DNA of 64,000 bases from NCBI GenBank assembly GCA_900544095.1, contig UQTV01000006.1, forward strand, positions 66,576-130,575, written 5' to 3'. The translations under genes and the position numbers were made by a program. Positions 53,501-61,362 of the stretch are shown here, in pieces; the stretch's first letter is position 1, and each line of letters opens with the position of its first letter. Under the pieces are notes generated by a model, which did no database searches, had not been told where the DNA came from, and was given only the letters and a program-made list of their open reading frames with translations. The stretch comes from an uncultured Collinsella sp. Its GTDB lineage: Bacteria > Actinomycetota > Coriobacteriia > Coriobacteriales > Coriobacteriaceae.

Positions 53501-55846
53501 ACGAGCCTGCTGCTCAAGCTGCTGAAGGCTGGCAACATCTCCGCGCTCGACGCCTTCCGCACCTACGTGTACCACGCGAACGTGGCGGGCGTGGCAGACG
53601 GCTTCCAGGTCCGCGCGCACGATGCCAGCAAGCAAGGCATGCTCGATTCCACGCGCTTCACAGGCGTGGCCGGTGGCTTCGGCGGCGCGCTCATCAACGG
53701 CAGCGTGAAGAACGCGACCGTCGCCAACCTGTCCTCCGTGGAGGGCGTCAACTACACGGGCGGCTTCATCGGGCATCTGGGCAAGGGTGGCACGGTGGAC
53801 GCGGACAAGGTCGGCGTCCTGTCGAACCTCAACCTCCTCGGCGCCACCGCGGGCGTGCTCGACATCTGGGGCTCCCACGTCGAGAACTCCAGCGTGACGG
53901 GCATCGCCGACGGCTACACGGTGACGTCGACGCATCGGGGCGCTGACTACGGCCGCGGCACCGAGGCCGCGAGCGGTCGCGAGGCCGCGGGCGGTTTCGC
54001 GGGCTACGCCGACCTGGCGCGCGTGAAGGACTGCACGGTCACCAACCTCAAGAAGGTCGCGAGCGGTGAGGTCGCCGGCGGCTTCGTGGGCGAGACCAAG
54101 CGCGCATACCTGGTGGATGCGCAGGTTAGCTCCGTGCTGGTGGACGGTCTGCTGGTGATCGTGAACGCGCTGCTGAAGCTACTCTACGCGAATCAGCTCC
54201 AGAACCTGGGCGTCATCGACATAGGCAAGTGGTTCCCCGGCGTGAGCAAGGTCTTCGACCTCAAGGTGCTCGCCGAGGGCGAGACGCTCTACGTGAACCT
54301 CTTCGGCCTGAAGGTCGGCGTGGCGCTGTCCCGCGCGGATACCGAGAACAAGCAGCAGACTGACGTGGCGATCATCACCATCGGCGACTCCACCATCAAG
54401 CTGCCGTGTACGGAAAAAGGCGGCGTGGACACCAAGGGCGATCGCGCCAACATCGACGCGCAGCTCATCAAGGGCAACCGCACGCGTGTGGAGAACTCCT
54501 CGGTCACGGGTATCGCGGTGGGCTATGACGTCTTCGGCGGCGGCGCGAGCCAGGCTGAGAACGGCGACGGGCTTGACGGCCTTACCACGGGCTACGCGGG
54601 CGGTTTCGCCGGCCTGAACGACGAAGGCGTACTCGCGAACGACCACATGGTGCTCGCCGACGTGATCCGCGGCACGAGCGGCCTGGTGGACCCCTTCGCC
54701 AACACCAAGCTCAAGAGCGTGTGGGACTTCAACTTCATGAGCGACATCGTGGGCGAGAAGGACGGCAACTACAACTCGTACAAGATCTACCGCTCCAGGA
54801 ACGAGAGCCTGGCCGACGCATTCACGTCGAACAGCAAGAATGGGGCGGCGAGCGCCACCTTCGCCAAGCGCGATGGCAACGCCGATGGCACCGGCATGGA
54901 TGCCTTCACGGTGAGCCTGTTGAAGCCGGTGGACGCGAGCGGCAAGGCCTCCGTCAACACCTACGATGGCACCGTGCCCACGAGCGAGGCGTCCGGTGAC
55001 GCGGACACCGCTTGGCTCGGCATCAAGGACGCCGTGCGCCAGAATGCGGACGGTAGCCAGAGGCAGGAGCTCAAGGCCTATGAATCCGCCGCCAAGGCCG
55101 TGCTGATGCGGGACACCCCGGTGTCCGACAACGCCGGCGGCATCACGCCCGAGCCGGGCGAGGGGCAGGATCCGTGCGACACCTACGTGAAGCTCACGCT
55201 GCAAAAGGTGTGGGATGATCAAGGCAACAAGGCCGGCCTGCGGCCTGCGAGCATCAAGCTGACCGTGGTTGCGTCGTACAAGGACGCTGCCGGGAATGTC
55301 GTGACGCCCGCGATCACGCTGAAGGATGGGTCGCCCTGGACGAACCCGCACGAGGTGGAGCTGACCGGTAAGGACGCATCCAACTGGTCCGACACCTGGC
55401 GCACGGTGATCGAGGGGCTGCCGGTGGCGGTGAAGGACGCTGACGGCGCCACACATTACCTGAACTATGCCGTGCAAGGTGAGGCCGTGAATGATGGCGC
55501 CGCCGCGCAGCCTGGCGTGCGGTTCGGCAAGGTCGAGGGCGGCAACACCGCGTACGTGCCGCCCGAGCAGGCCGGCTACAGCTCCGCGGTGGGCTCCGAG
55601 GCCAACACTCTCACGATCACCGTCACCAACACCCATCGCGATGCCCTGCCCGACACGGGCGGCCGCGGCATCTGGCTGTTCCTGATGATCGGTGCGGCGC
55701 TGGGCTGCGCCGGAGCCTACGAGGCGTGGCGTCGTCGGCGCGCGGGACAGCTCGCCGTGGCGGGCGCCCCGACTGCGGGCGCTACGGTTACCGCGCTGCA
55801 GCCGCGGCCGGTCGGGGGCCACTTCCGTGACGGGGGTGCGCGATGA
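47566..55846 (+). CDS. Giant LPDTG pilus/surface adhesin, split by a G11 tract (frame-shifted, probably phase-variable)
   Basis: Two parts in different frames. The first (from ATG 47566 after GGGGGAGAAC) encodes a signal peptide MRAKRAVAIALTGLMLF and reads into a run of 11 G at 47736-47746, ending at 47841. The second, open to 55846, encodes the rest. With 10 G (or 13) they join as one protein of about 2759 residues. Residues about 465-2360 hold roughly 30 copies of a GLUG-like unit with core AGG(F/Y)xG (YAGGFAG, AAGGFAG, VAGGYVG). A Cna-B-like domain at about 2538-2692 is followed by LPDTG at 2694-2698, a membrane helix and a 40-residue tail. First gene of the pilus operon and probably the tip adhesin. 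An ATG at 47714 opens the second frame but would give a protein without signal peptide. Confidence 0.9.
47736..47746 (+). repeat. Homopolymeric G11 tract (contingency locus candidate)
   Basis: Eleven consecutive G inside the 5' part of the adhesin gene, after codon Ala57. In-frame reading through to the long open frame needs 10 or 13 G. Tracts of this length slip often during replication. Confidence 0.85.
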
Positions 55847-56004
55847 ACGATTCGACGAGCGGGCTGCCGCGCACGGGCGTGCGCGGCAGGGGGAGGGCGC
55901 TTCGCGCGACCTCCGGGGGTTCCTCTCGACAGAGGGGCGCCACGCGCGGGATAGGCGAACGGGAAACAACGCGGGTCGGGAACACCGGCTCCGCGAGGAT
56001 ATAG
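55843..56004 (+). CDS. Small ORF with LPRTG motif between adhesin and pilin
   Basis: A 53-codon frame whose ATG overlaps the adhesin stop (ATGA). It begins MNDSTSGLPRTGVRGRGRA and continues Arg/Gly/Thr-rich, ending NTGSARI. It has a sortase-like LPRTG but no signal peptide or membrane helix, so it cannot be an ordinary sortase substrate. It could be a translated linker, the broken tail of an older wall protein, or chance. Position and coupling are the only support. Confidence 0.3.
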   Translation: MNDSTSGLPRTGVRGRGRALRATSGGSSRQRGATRGIGERETTRVGNTGSARI

Positions 56005-56044
56005 CTATGTGATCAATAAGGGAGATAGCGAGAAAGGAAGAAAG

Positions 56045-57574
56045 ATGACTACTATCTTCAAGAAAGCGCTGGTGCTGTTCGCGCTGGTAGCCGTGGCGCT
56101 CGTGGGCGCTGTGGCGGTAGCCCCGGCGGAGGCTCAGGCCGCGACGGGCTCGTTCACGATCCAGAGCAAGAATGCCGAGTTCGCGGGCAAGACAGTGACG
56201 GCGTACCAGATGTTCACGGTCGAGAACCCAGTCGTTGAGAACGGCAAGGTCACGAGTGCGACCTACACGCTGAACACCGCGTGGGAGGGTTTCTTCCGGG
56301 GTAAGCTCAGCACCTCTGATACGGGCGCTGCGCTGTCTGAAAAGGCGTACAGCTATGTAAAGGACCTTGTCGATGGCAACAAGGGCGCCACGCTCGTGAC
56401 GTTCGCCAAGGAAGCGGCTGATTACGCGAAGACCTCCAGCGGCATCACGGCTGCCGGTACCGCCAATGCCTCGACGACGGCTGACAACGGCTACTATAAG
56501 GCCACCTTCACCGGCCTTGAGTACGGCTACTACATCTTCGCCCCGCAGGGCGGCTCCACGTCCGCTATGCGCGGCAACGACGCCATGCTCTACAACGTGG
56601 TCTCGGCTATGTCCGACCCGGTCGAGCTCAAGAGCGTGTACCCCGGTGTTACCAAGACCGTTGAGAACGGCGACAAGAACGATAACCACTCGAGCGCCCA
56701 GGTGGGCGACAAGGTGAGCTTCACCCTCAGGTCCGCGGTGCCCGATACCTCCGAGTACAACACCTACACGTTCGTCATCCACGATACCCTGTCCACCGGC
56801 CTCACCTTCAATAACGACGTTAAGGTGACTGTTGGCGGCAGGGATTACACCATCTTCGTGAAGAAGTACGATGAGGCAACGCGCTCTCTCTCGCTTGATT
56901 TCTCGAACGACATCAAGAACCTCACCGCCGGCAATGCCATCGTCGTGACCTATTCCGCCACCCTCAACGAGAACGCGGTCGTGGGCAAGGACAACCTCAA
57001 CACCGCCCACGTCGAGTACAGCAACAATCCCGGTGGCACTGGCACCGGTACCTCCGAGCCGAGCAAGACCCACACTTATGACTTCGGCTTCGACCTCAAG
57101 AAGATCGGCGACAACGACGCCGTCCTCTCCGGCGCCGAGTTCCAGCTTCTTGGCACCGACGGCACCGCCATCACCCTCATCTCCGACGGCAACGACGGCT
57201 ACCGCCCGATCAAGACCGGCGAAACCGGTGGCAACACGAACGTGACCACCCCAGAGAACGGCATCATCAAGTTCACCGGCCTGAAGGAGGGCGTCTACAA
57301 GCTCTCTGAGGTGAAGGCCCCGAGTGGCTACAACAAGCTCGCCGCCCCGGTCAAGGTCACCATCGCCGCGACCTACAACGCCGACGGCACGCTCATCAAC
57401 TACACCGTGACGGCCGACGGCGCGACGGGCACGACCGTCACCGTCAAGAACAACAAAGGCACCCTCCTGCCCTCCACCGGCGGCATGGGCACCGTGATCT
57501 TCACCGTCGCGGGTGCTGCGATCGTCATCGCCGGCGTGGCGTGGACCATCGCCCGTCGTCGCGCGCAGAACTAG
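56045..57574 (+). CDS. SpaA-type backbone pilin (LPSTG)
   Basis: Major subunit of a sortase-built pilus, 509 residues. Signal peptide to about residue 33 (ends AEAQA-AT). An N-terminal pilin domain is followed by VYPGVTKTVENG at 198-209; Lys204 is the probable linking lysine, although the spacing differs from the usual YPK motif. Isopeptide-type domains follow, with HTYDFGFDLKKIGDNDAVLSG and the E-box YKLSEVKAPSGY at about 417. LPSTG is at 475-479, then a membrane helix and ARRRAQN. The start follows AGAAAGGAAG. It lies 30 bases before the pilus sortase, with the giant adhesin upstream, as in known pilus operons. Confidence 0.92.
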   Translation: MTTIFKKALVLFALVAVALVGAVAVAPAEAQAATGSFTIQSKNAEFAGKTVTAYQMFTVENPVVENGKVTSATYTLNTAWEGFFRGKLSTSDTGAALSEKAYSYVKDLVDGNKGATLVTFAKEAADYAKTSSGITAAGTANASTTADNGYYKATFTGLEYGYYIFAPQGGSTSAMRGNDAMLYNVVSAMSDPVELKSVYPGVTKTVENGDKNDNHSSAQVGDKVSFTLRSAVPDTSEYNTYTFVIHDTLSTGLTFNNDVKVTVGGRDYTIFVKKYDEATRSLSLDFSNDIKNLTAGNAIVVTYSATLNENAVVGKDNLNTAHVEYSNNPGGTGTGTSEPSKTHTYDFGFDLKKIGDNDAVLSGAEFQLLGTDGTAITLISDGNDGYRPIKTGETGGNTNVTTPENGIIKFTGLKEGVYKLSEVKAPSGYNKLAAPVKVTIAATYNADGTLINYTVTADGATGTTVTVKNNKGTLLPSTGGMGTVIFTVAGAAIVIAGVAWTIARRRAQN

Positions 57575-57604
57575 CGCACGCTATCTGAGCTGGGCTGACA
57601 CGCT

Positions 57605-58675
57605 TTGAAGCGACTGCGCGACATATTTCCGCTGCTTGTGGTTCTGGTGGGGCTCGCCATCATGGCGTACCCCACCATCTCGAACTTCCTCGTCGAGCGC
57701 AACGCGTCGCGCGTAGTCTCCGCTTACCAGGAGGCCGTCGACGCGCTGTCCGACGAGGACGCCCAGGCGATGCTCGATGCCGCGTGGGCCTACAACGCCC
57801 GGCTCGCGGGGCTTGCCGGCATCTCCGCTGCCGATGGTGGCGCGGATGCCGGCACCGTCTCGTCCACGCAGCTGCGCGAGCAATACAACCAGCTGCTCAA
57901 CCTCAACGGCGACGGCGTGATGGGCTACATTACCATCCCGCGTCTGGATGAGACGCTGCCCATCTACCACGGCACCGACGAGGCCACGCTCCAGGTGGGC
58001 GTGGGCCACATCGACACGTCGTCGCTGCCCGTGGGCGGGGCCAGCACGCACGCGGCGCTGTCCGGCCATCGCGGGCTGCCGTCCGCCAAGCTGTTCACGG
58101 ACCTGGACCGGATGAAAAAGGGCGACATCTTCTTCGTCCGCGTGCTCAAGAGCACGTTCGCCTACCAGGTCGACCAGATCGAGACCGTCCTGCCCGATCA
58201 GACGGAATCGCTCAACATCACCGCCGGGGACGACTACCTGACCCTCGTCACCTGTACACCGTACGGCATAAATTCTCATCGTCTGCTGGTGAGAGGGCAT
58301 GCCATACCGTATACGGCTGACATGGATTCGCAGGTGGGCGTGTCCGGCAATCCAATCAACATTCCCTTGCCGTACCTTGCGCTGATGATCGCGTTGGCGG
58401 TGCTTGCCGTACTGCTCGCGTCGTTGCTAATCGGGCGTGCGATCGAGGCGCGGCGCGACGCCGCCCATGCAGCGGCGGGTTCGCGCGTGGCCGGTGCACG
58501 GCAGGCGGGGAGCTCGTGCGACGCGGCTGGTACGGGGGAGACGAGCGTGGTGACGCGTCCCGGCGGCTCGGGCCACGGGGCGCGTGGGGCTCACGCGGGC
58601 CGCGGAATGCACGGCGCGCACGAGATACACGATTCTACAAGGAGGGGCGGCCATGGTGGCAAGCACATGCGATAG
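57605..58675 (+). CDS. Class C (pilus-assembly) sortase
   Basis: Polymerises pilins. 356 residues. The N-terminal membrane helix (FPLLVVLVGLAIMAYPTI) and a second C-terminal helix (YLALMIALAVLAVLLASLLIG) are typical of class C. Catalytic residues: His155 (LSGHRGLPS), Cys217 (TLVTCTPYG) and Arg226 (NSHRLLVRG). The start is TTG 57605 with a weak ribosome site. The last 90 residues after the second helix form an Ala/Arg/Gly/His-rich cytoplasmic tail not usual in the family. Its end overlaps the minor pilin start by 23 bases. Expected substrates are the LPSTG, LPKTG and LPDTG proteins of the same operon. Confidence 0.93.
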   Translation: MKRLRDIFPLLVVLVGLAIMAYPTISNFLVERNASRVVSAYQEAVDALSDEDAQAMLDAAWAYNARLAGLAGISAADGGADAGTVSSTQLREQYNQLLNLNGDGVMGYITIPRLDETLPIYHGTDEATLQVGVGHIDTSSLPVGGASTHAALSGHRGLPSAKLFTDLDRMKKGDIFFVRVLKSTFAYQVDQIETVLPDQTESLNITAGDDYLTLVTCTPYGINSHRLLVRGHAIPYTADMDSQVGVSGNPINIPLPYLALMIALAVLAVLLASLLIGRAIEARRDAAHAAAGSRVAGARQAGSSCDAAGTGETSVVTRPGGSGHGARGAHAGRGMHGAHEIHDSTRRGGHGGKHMR

Positions 58676-59465
58676 CGGGATGATGGCTTCGCGCCGTTTC
58701 GACGACGGTGCCATCGCGGGCGCGCGGATTTGCGCGGTTCGGCGTGCGTGCCTTGTCTTGGCGTTTGCAGTCTTCGCGTGCGCCTGGGTGATCGCGGCTG
58801 CTGTGGCCGCTCCGCAGACGGCGGCTGCCGCGCCGAAGGGGTCTATCTCCCTGTCCGTCGTTACTCAGGATTCCAACGGCTCACATCAACTTGCAGGGGA
58901 TACATTCACCCTGGTACAGGTCGCGACGGCACAGGTGCACGATGGCGGCAGCGGACAGTCCACAGGCGTGACGTACACCATGCTCGCGGGCTTCGAGCGC
59001 TACGACCGCGACTGGGCGTCGCTGTCCGCCTCCGACGTTGCCGCAGCTGCGAAAAATTTGGCGCAGGCCGCGTTCGATGCTGGCGCGCTCGATGCCGGTG
59101 TGCCCCGGAAGGTGCCGGAGGGCGCGCGCACGCTGACGTTTTCCGGTCTTGATAGCGGCCTGTACCTGGTGGTTCGCACGGGCGCGGCCGATGCCAACAA
59201 GAGCCTGACCTGCGATCCCGTGCTGGTCTCCGTGCCGCTGCTCGAGGACGGTTCGTTTACCTATGACGTGGACGTCGATCCTAAGTTCGAGTGGACGGAT
59301 GTCGACCATCCAGGTGGCAACGGTGGCGGCACTGAGGCTGATCGCGGCACGCCCGGCTGGTTGCCCAAGACCGGCGACTACGTTATCGGCGTGGTGTGCC
59401 TGCTGGTGGCAGGCGGCTCCATTGCCGTCCACATCGGCCGCCGCCTGCGCGAAAAGCGCGCCTGA
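58653..59465 (+). CDS. Minor (probably basal) pilin, LPKTG
   Basis: A 270-residue wall protein. The long signal region has a membrane segment at about 30-55 (ACLVLAFAVFACAWVIAAAVAAP). A single pilin-type domain follows (GSISLSVVTQDSNGSHQLAGDTFTLVQV, TLTFSGLDSGLYLVVRTG), then a Gly-rich stalk, LPKTG at 237-241, a helix and KRA. ATG 58653 with AAGGAGGG lies inside the end of the sortase gene. By analogy with Gram-positive pilus operons it is the subunit that ends polymerisation and fixes the pilus to the wall; this is inference. Confidence 0.85.
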   Translation: MVASTCDSGMMASRRFDDGAIAGARICAVRRACLVLAFAVFACAWVIAAAVAAPQTAAAAPKGSISLSVVTQDSNGSHQLAGDTFTLVQVATAQVHDGGSGQSTGVTYTMLAGFERYDRDWASLSASDVAAAAKNLAQAAFDAGALDAGVPRKVPEGARTLTFSGLDSGLYLVVRTGAADANKSLTCDPVLVSVPLLEDGSFTYDVDVDPKFEWTDVDHPGGNGGGTEADRGTPGWLPKTGDYVIGVVCLLVAGGSIAVHIGRRLREKRA

Positions 59466-59547
59466 GCGGGACAAAAGCACCACGTTCGAATGTCCCACGA
59501 CCGAGACGAGGGTGGGGCAAGGGCGCTGCCGCCTCGATCAGCCCAGA

Positions 59548-59605
59548 TTGCGCAAAAGTGGAGCGAACTTCGGGATTTAGCCGAGTTCGCTCCACTTTTG
59601 CGCAA
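59548..59605. repeat. 22-base perfect inverted repeat
   Basis: The arm at 59548-59569 (starts TTGCGCAAAAGTGGAGCG) is the exact inverse of 59584-59605, with a 14-base loop. It lies 83 bases after the minor pilin and may terminate the pilus operon, although no T run follows. Confidence 0.7.
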
Positions 59606-60347
59606 ATCCTATAGCCGTGCGGCGAAAAATGGTGTACGCCACTTTCAGGACCGTCGATTGTCGTCCAATCTAGGCGACCTTTCCCAGCTTGTTCAAGAGC
59701 GCGCCCTCGACGACCGTGCGGAATCGTCTCACCTGCTCGTCCGTGGCGGCCCGCAGCGCCGGCGAGTTCGAGAAAAAGGAGGTGGAAGAGAGCCGCTCGA
59801 AGGCGGCTCAGTACCTGTCAACGAAATCGGGGCAGATTCAGACGAATCCCGAGGGGTGGGTCCGGCCGCACCTCCCACGGGGTGCCGCGCCTCCCGGCGC
59901 GGTGCTCCGGGCCCGCAAGGGGCCCTGCGCCCGCTCGGCTTTTGCTCGGGCACGGCGGTCCGTCGCTTCTGCCTCGCTCTCGCTGCGCGACCAGGAAACG
60001 CTCCCTCGGGGTCGCCTTCCCCGCTCGCTCTGCTCGCGCCGCCCGTGTCCCGCGAACGGCTGCATTCGATCGCTTGCTCATGGCCGCGATCATTCCGCCG
60101 TGTCGCGCGCCTCGGGCTCTCGCTGCGGGCTTCCAAACGCTCCCTCAGGGTCGCCTTCGGAAGCCCTCCGCTCACCATCCCGATGGGCTGGCAAGATATG
60201 CATTGCGGCGTACAAACCGTCGTTCCTACGGTTTGCCCGTCGCAATGATCTTGCCCTGCGCACGGCGCAGGGGGAGGGCGAACCGCTCGCTACGGCTCGC
60301 TCCCGCCGGGTGATGGGCCGCTCGCTACGGTTCGCTCCCATCACAAA

Positions 60348-60408
60348 GAGACCCCGACCGCGCATGGGCGGCCGGGGTCTCGAGGTTTCCGTCTGTCGCG
60401 GAAACCTC
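60348..60408 (-). terminator. Two hairpins ending the mobilization operon
   Basis: GAGACCCCGACCGC (60348-60361) with GCGGCCGGGGTCTC (60368-60381), one mismatch; and GAGGTTTCC (60382-60390) with GGAAACCTC (60400-60408). Both lie directly after the relaxase stop on the minus strand. Confidence 0.7.
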
Positions 60409-60409
60409 G

Positions 60410-61345
60410 CTAGTACATGTCCCTCGTGATGTAGTCCATCGTGCGGTACAACTGCACGCACAGCTTTATCGCGCGCATGACGCCATGGTAAGTGAAGCGA
60501 ATCGTGCGCCCGGTCCTGCGATGCACGACGTAGCCCAGCCGCGCCCCGTTCACCTTGCGCTCGCCGCCCAGCGACTTCGAGCGGAAGCGGTACTGGAGGT
60601 CGCCGTTCTTGGAGCGTTTGAGCATGATGCCGTCCTGTGCGAGGCGGTGCGAGAGCTCGGCCATGCGGTCAGGGCAGCCGGGCATGTGCCCGACCTCCTC
60701 GATGCGTTTGGCGACCGTGCGCCTCACGCGCTCGTTCTCGGAGCGCTCGGCCTGCCCCTTGCGGGCCATGTCGCGCTCCTCCGCGCCGGGCTGCCTGCCG
60801 TGCACGCGGGAGTTCGCCTTTCCACGCTCAAGCTGCCTGAGCCCGTATTTCTCGTCAAGGGCGCGCACAGTCTCGGCGCGTGATTTCGCAGCAGCCCGCG
60901 CCGGACCCTCGTTAAGGCGCAACCCGGTGGCGAGGTCGCTCCGATTTACGGCCACATGCGCGGAGAACCTGTCGGTGCCGTCGGCCCCGCAGTGCTCCCG
61001 ATGCAGGACGACGAGGCATTCGTGGGTGCCGTACCGCGTCTGGATGTAATCGCGGGCGTAGTCCATGCAACGCTCCGGCGTCATCTTGCCGCCGTTGCAG
61101 CTGCATTCGTCGGGATTGAAGTTGAGGGTGACATGCTGCATGTATGTGCAGCGCGCGCCTGCTTTGCCCGGCTCGTTGTGATGGAACTGCTCGCGAGTGG
61201 CGTGCATCTCCTCGAACCACCTGCCCTCGTCGATGATGTTCTGGGTGTCGTGCGCCAGAACCTTCTCCCGGTTCCAGTCCAGATATGATCTGATGTTCCT
61301 CAAATGGCGCTCGCTACAGACGGACACCTGCTTCACGGCCGTCAT
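60410..61345 (-). CDS. Relaxase / mobilization nuclease
   Basis: Nicks the element at its transfer origin and pilots the strand. 311 residues from ATG 61345 (AAGGAGG upstream). The metal-binding histidines are in VVLHREHCGADGTDRFSAHVAVN, the HxH-type motif III of Mob relaxases. An N-terminal tyrosine for nicking is probably in the ICSYLDW-like region (NIRSYLDWNREKV). The C-terminal half is basic (RTVAKRIEEVGHMPG, YRFRSKSLGGERKV). It follows the coupling protein gene by 17 bases in a MobC-VirD4-relaxase operon. Confidence 0.85.
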   Translation of the reverse strand: MTAVKQVSVCSERHLRNIRSYLDWNREKVLAHDTQNIIDEGRWFEEMHATREQFHHNEPGKAGARCTYMQHVTLNFNPDECSCNGGKMTPERCMDYARDYIQTRYGTHECLVVLHREHCGADGTDRFSAHVAVNRSDLATGLRLNEGPARAAAKSRAETVRALDEKYGLRQLERGKANSRVHGRQPGAEERDMARKGQAERSENERVRRTVAKRIEEVGHMPGCPDRMAELSHRLAQDGIMLKRSKNGDLQYRFRSKSLGGERKVNGARLGYVVHRRTGRTIRFTYHGVMRAIKLCVQLYRTMDYITRDMY

Positions 61346-61362
61346 TTTCCTCCTTCCCGGGG

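Larger units (their letters stand above)
59466..60409. other. 944-base spacer between pilus operon and mobilization block
   Basis: No intact gene is seen. It contains the inverted repeat at 59548-59605 and a minus-strand open stretch (59670-59812, ending RTVVEGALLNKLGKVA) that looks like the 3' end of a lost gene. Further on are GC-rich low-complexity sequence, two near-identical 22-base repeats beginning CCGCTCGCTACGG (60283-60304, 60318-60339) and two terminator-like hairpins next to the relaxase stop. Confidence 0.55.

Noticed and set aside
48960..54650. CRISPR-like repetition
   Set aside because: The repeats are protein-level and imperfect in DNA, inside one open frame, with no regular spacer length.
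47714..55846. Adhesin as a CDS starting at ATG 47714
   Set aside because: This start has no ribosome site and leaves out the signal peptide that lies in the other frame directly before the G tract.
54179..57073. 964-codon open frame on the minus strand opposite the adhesin and pilin
   Set aside because: It runs antisense to two clear genes. Its composition (His/Arg/Val-rich) is that of a shadow frame in GC-rich DNA.
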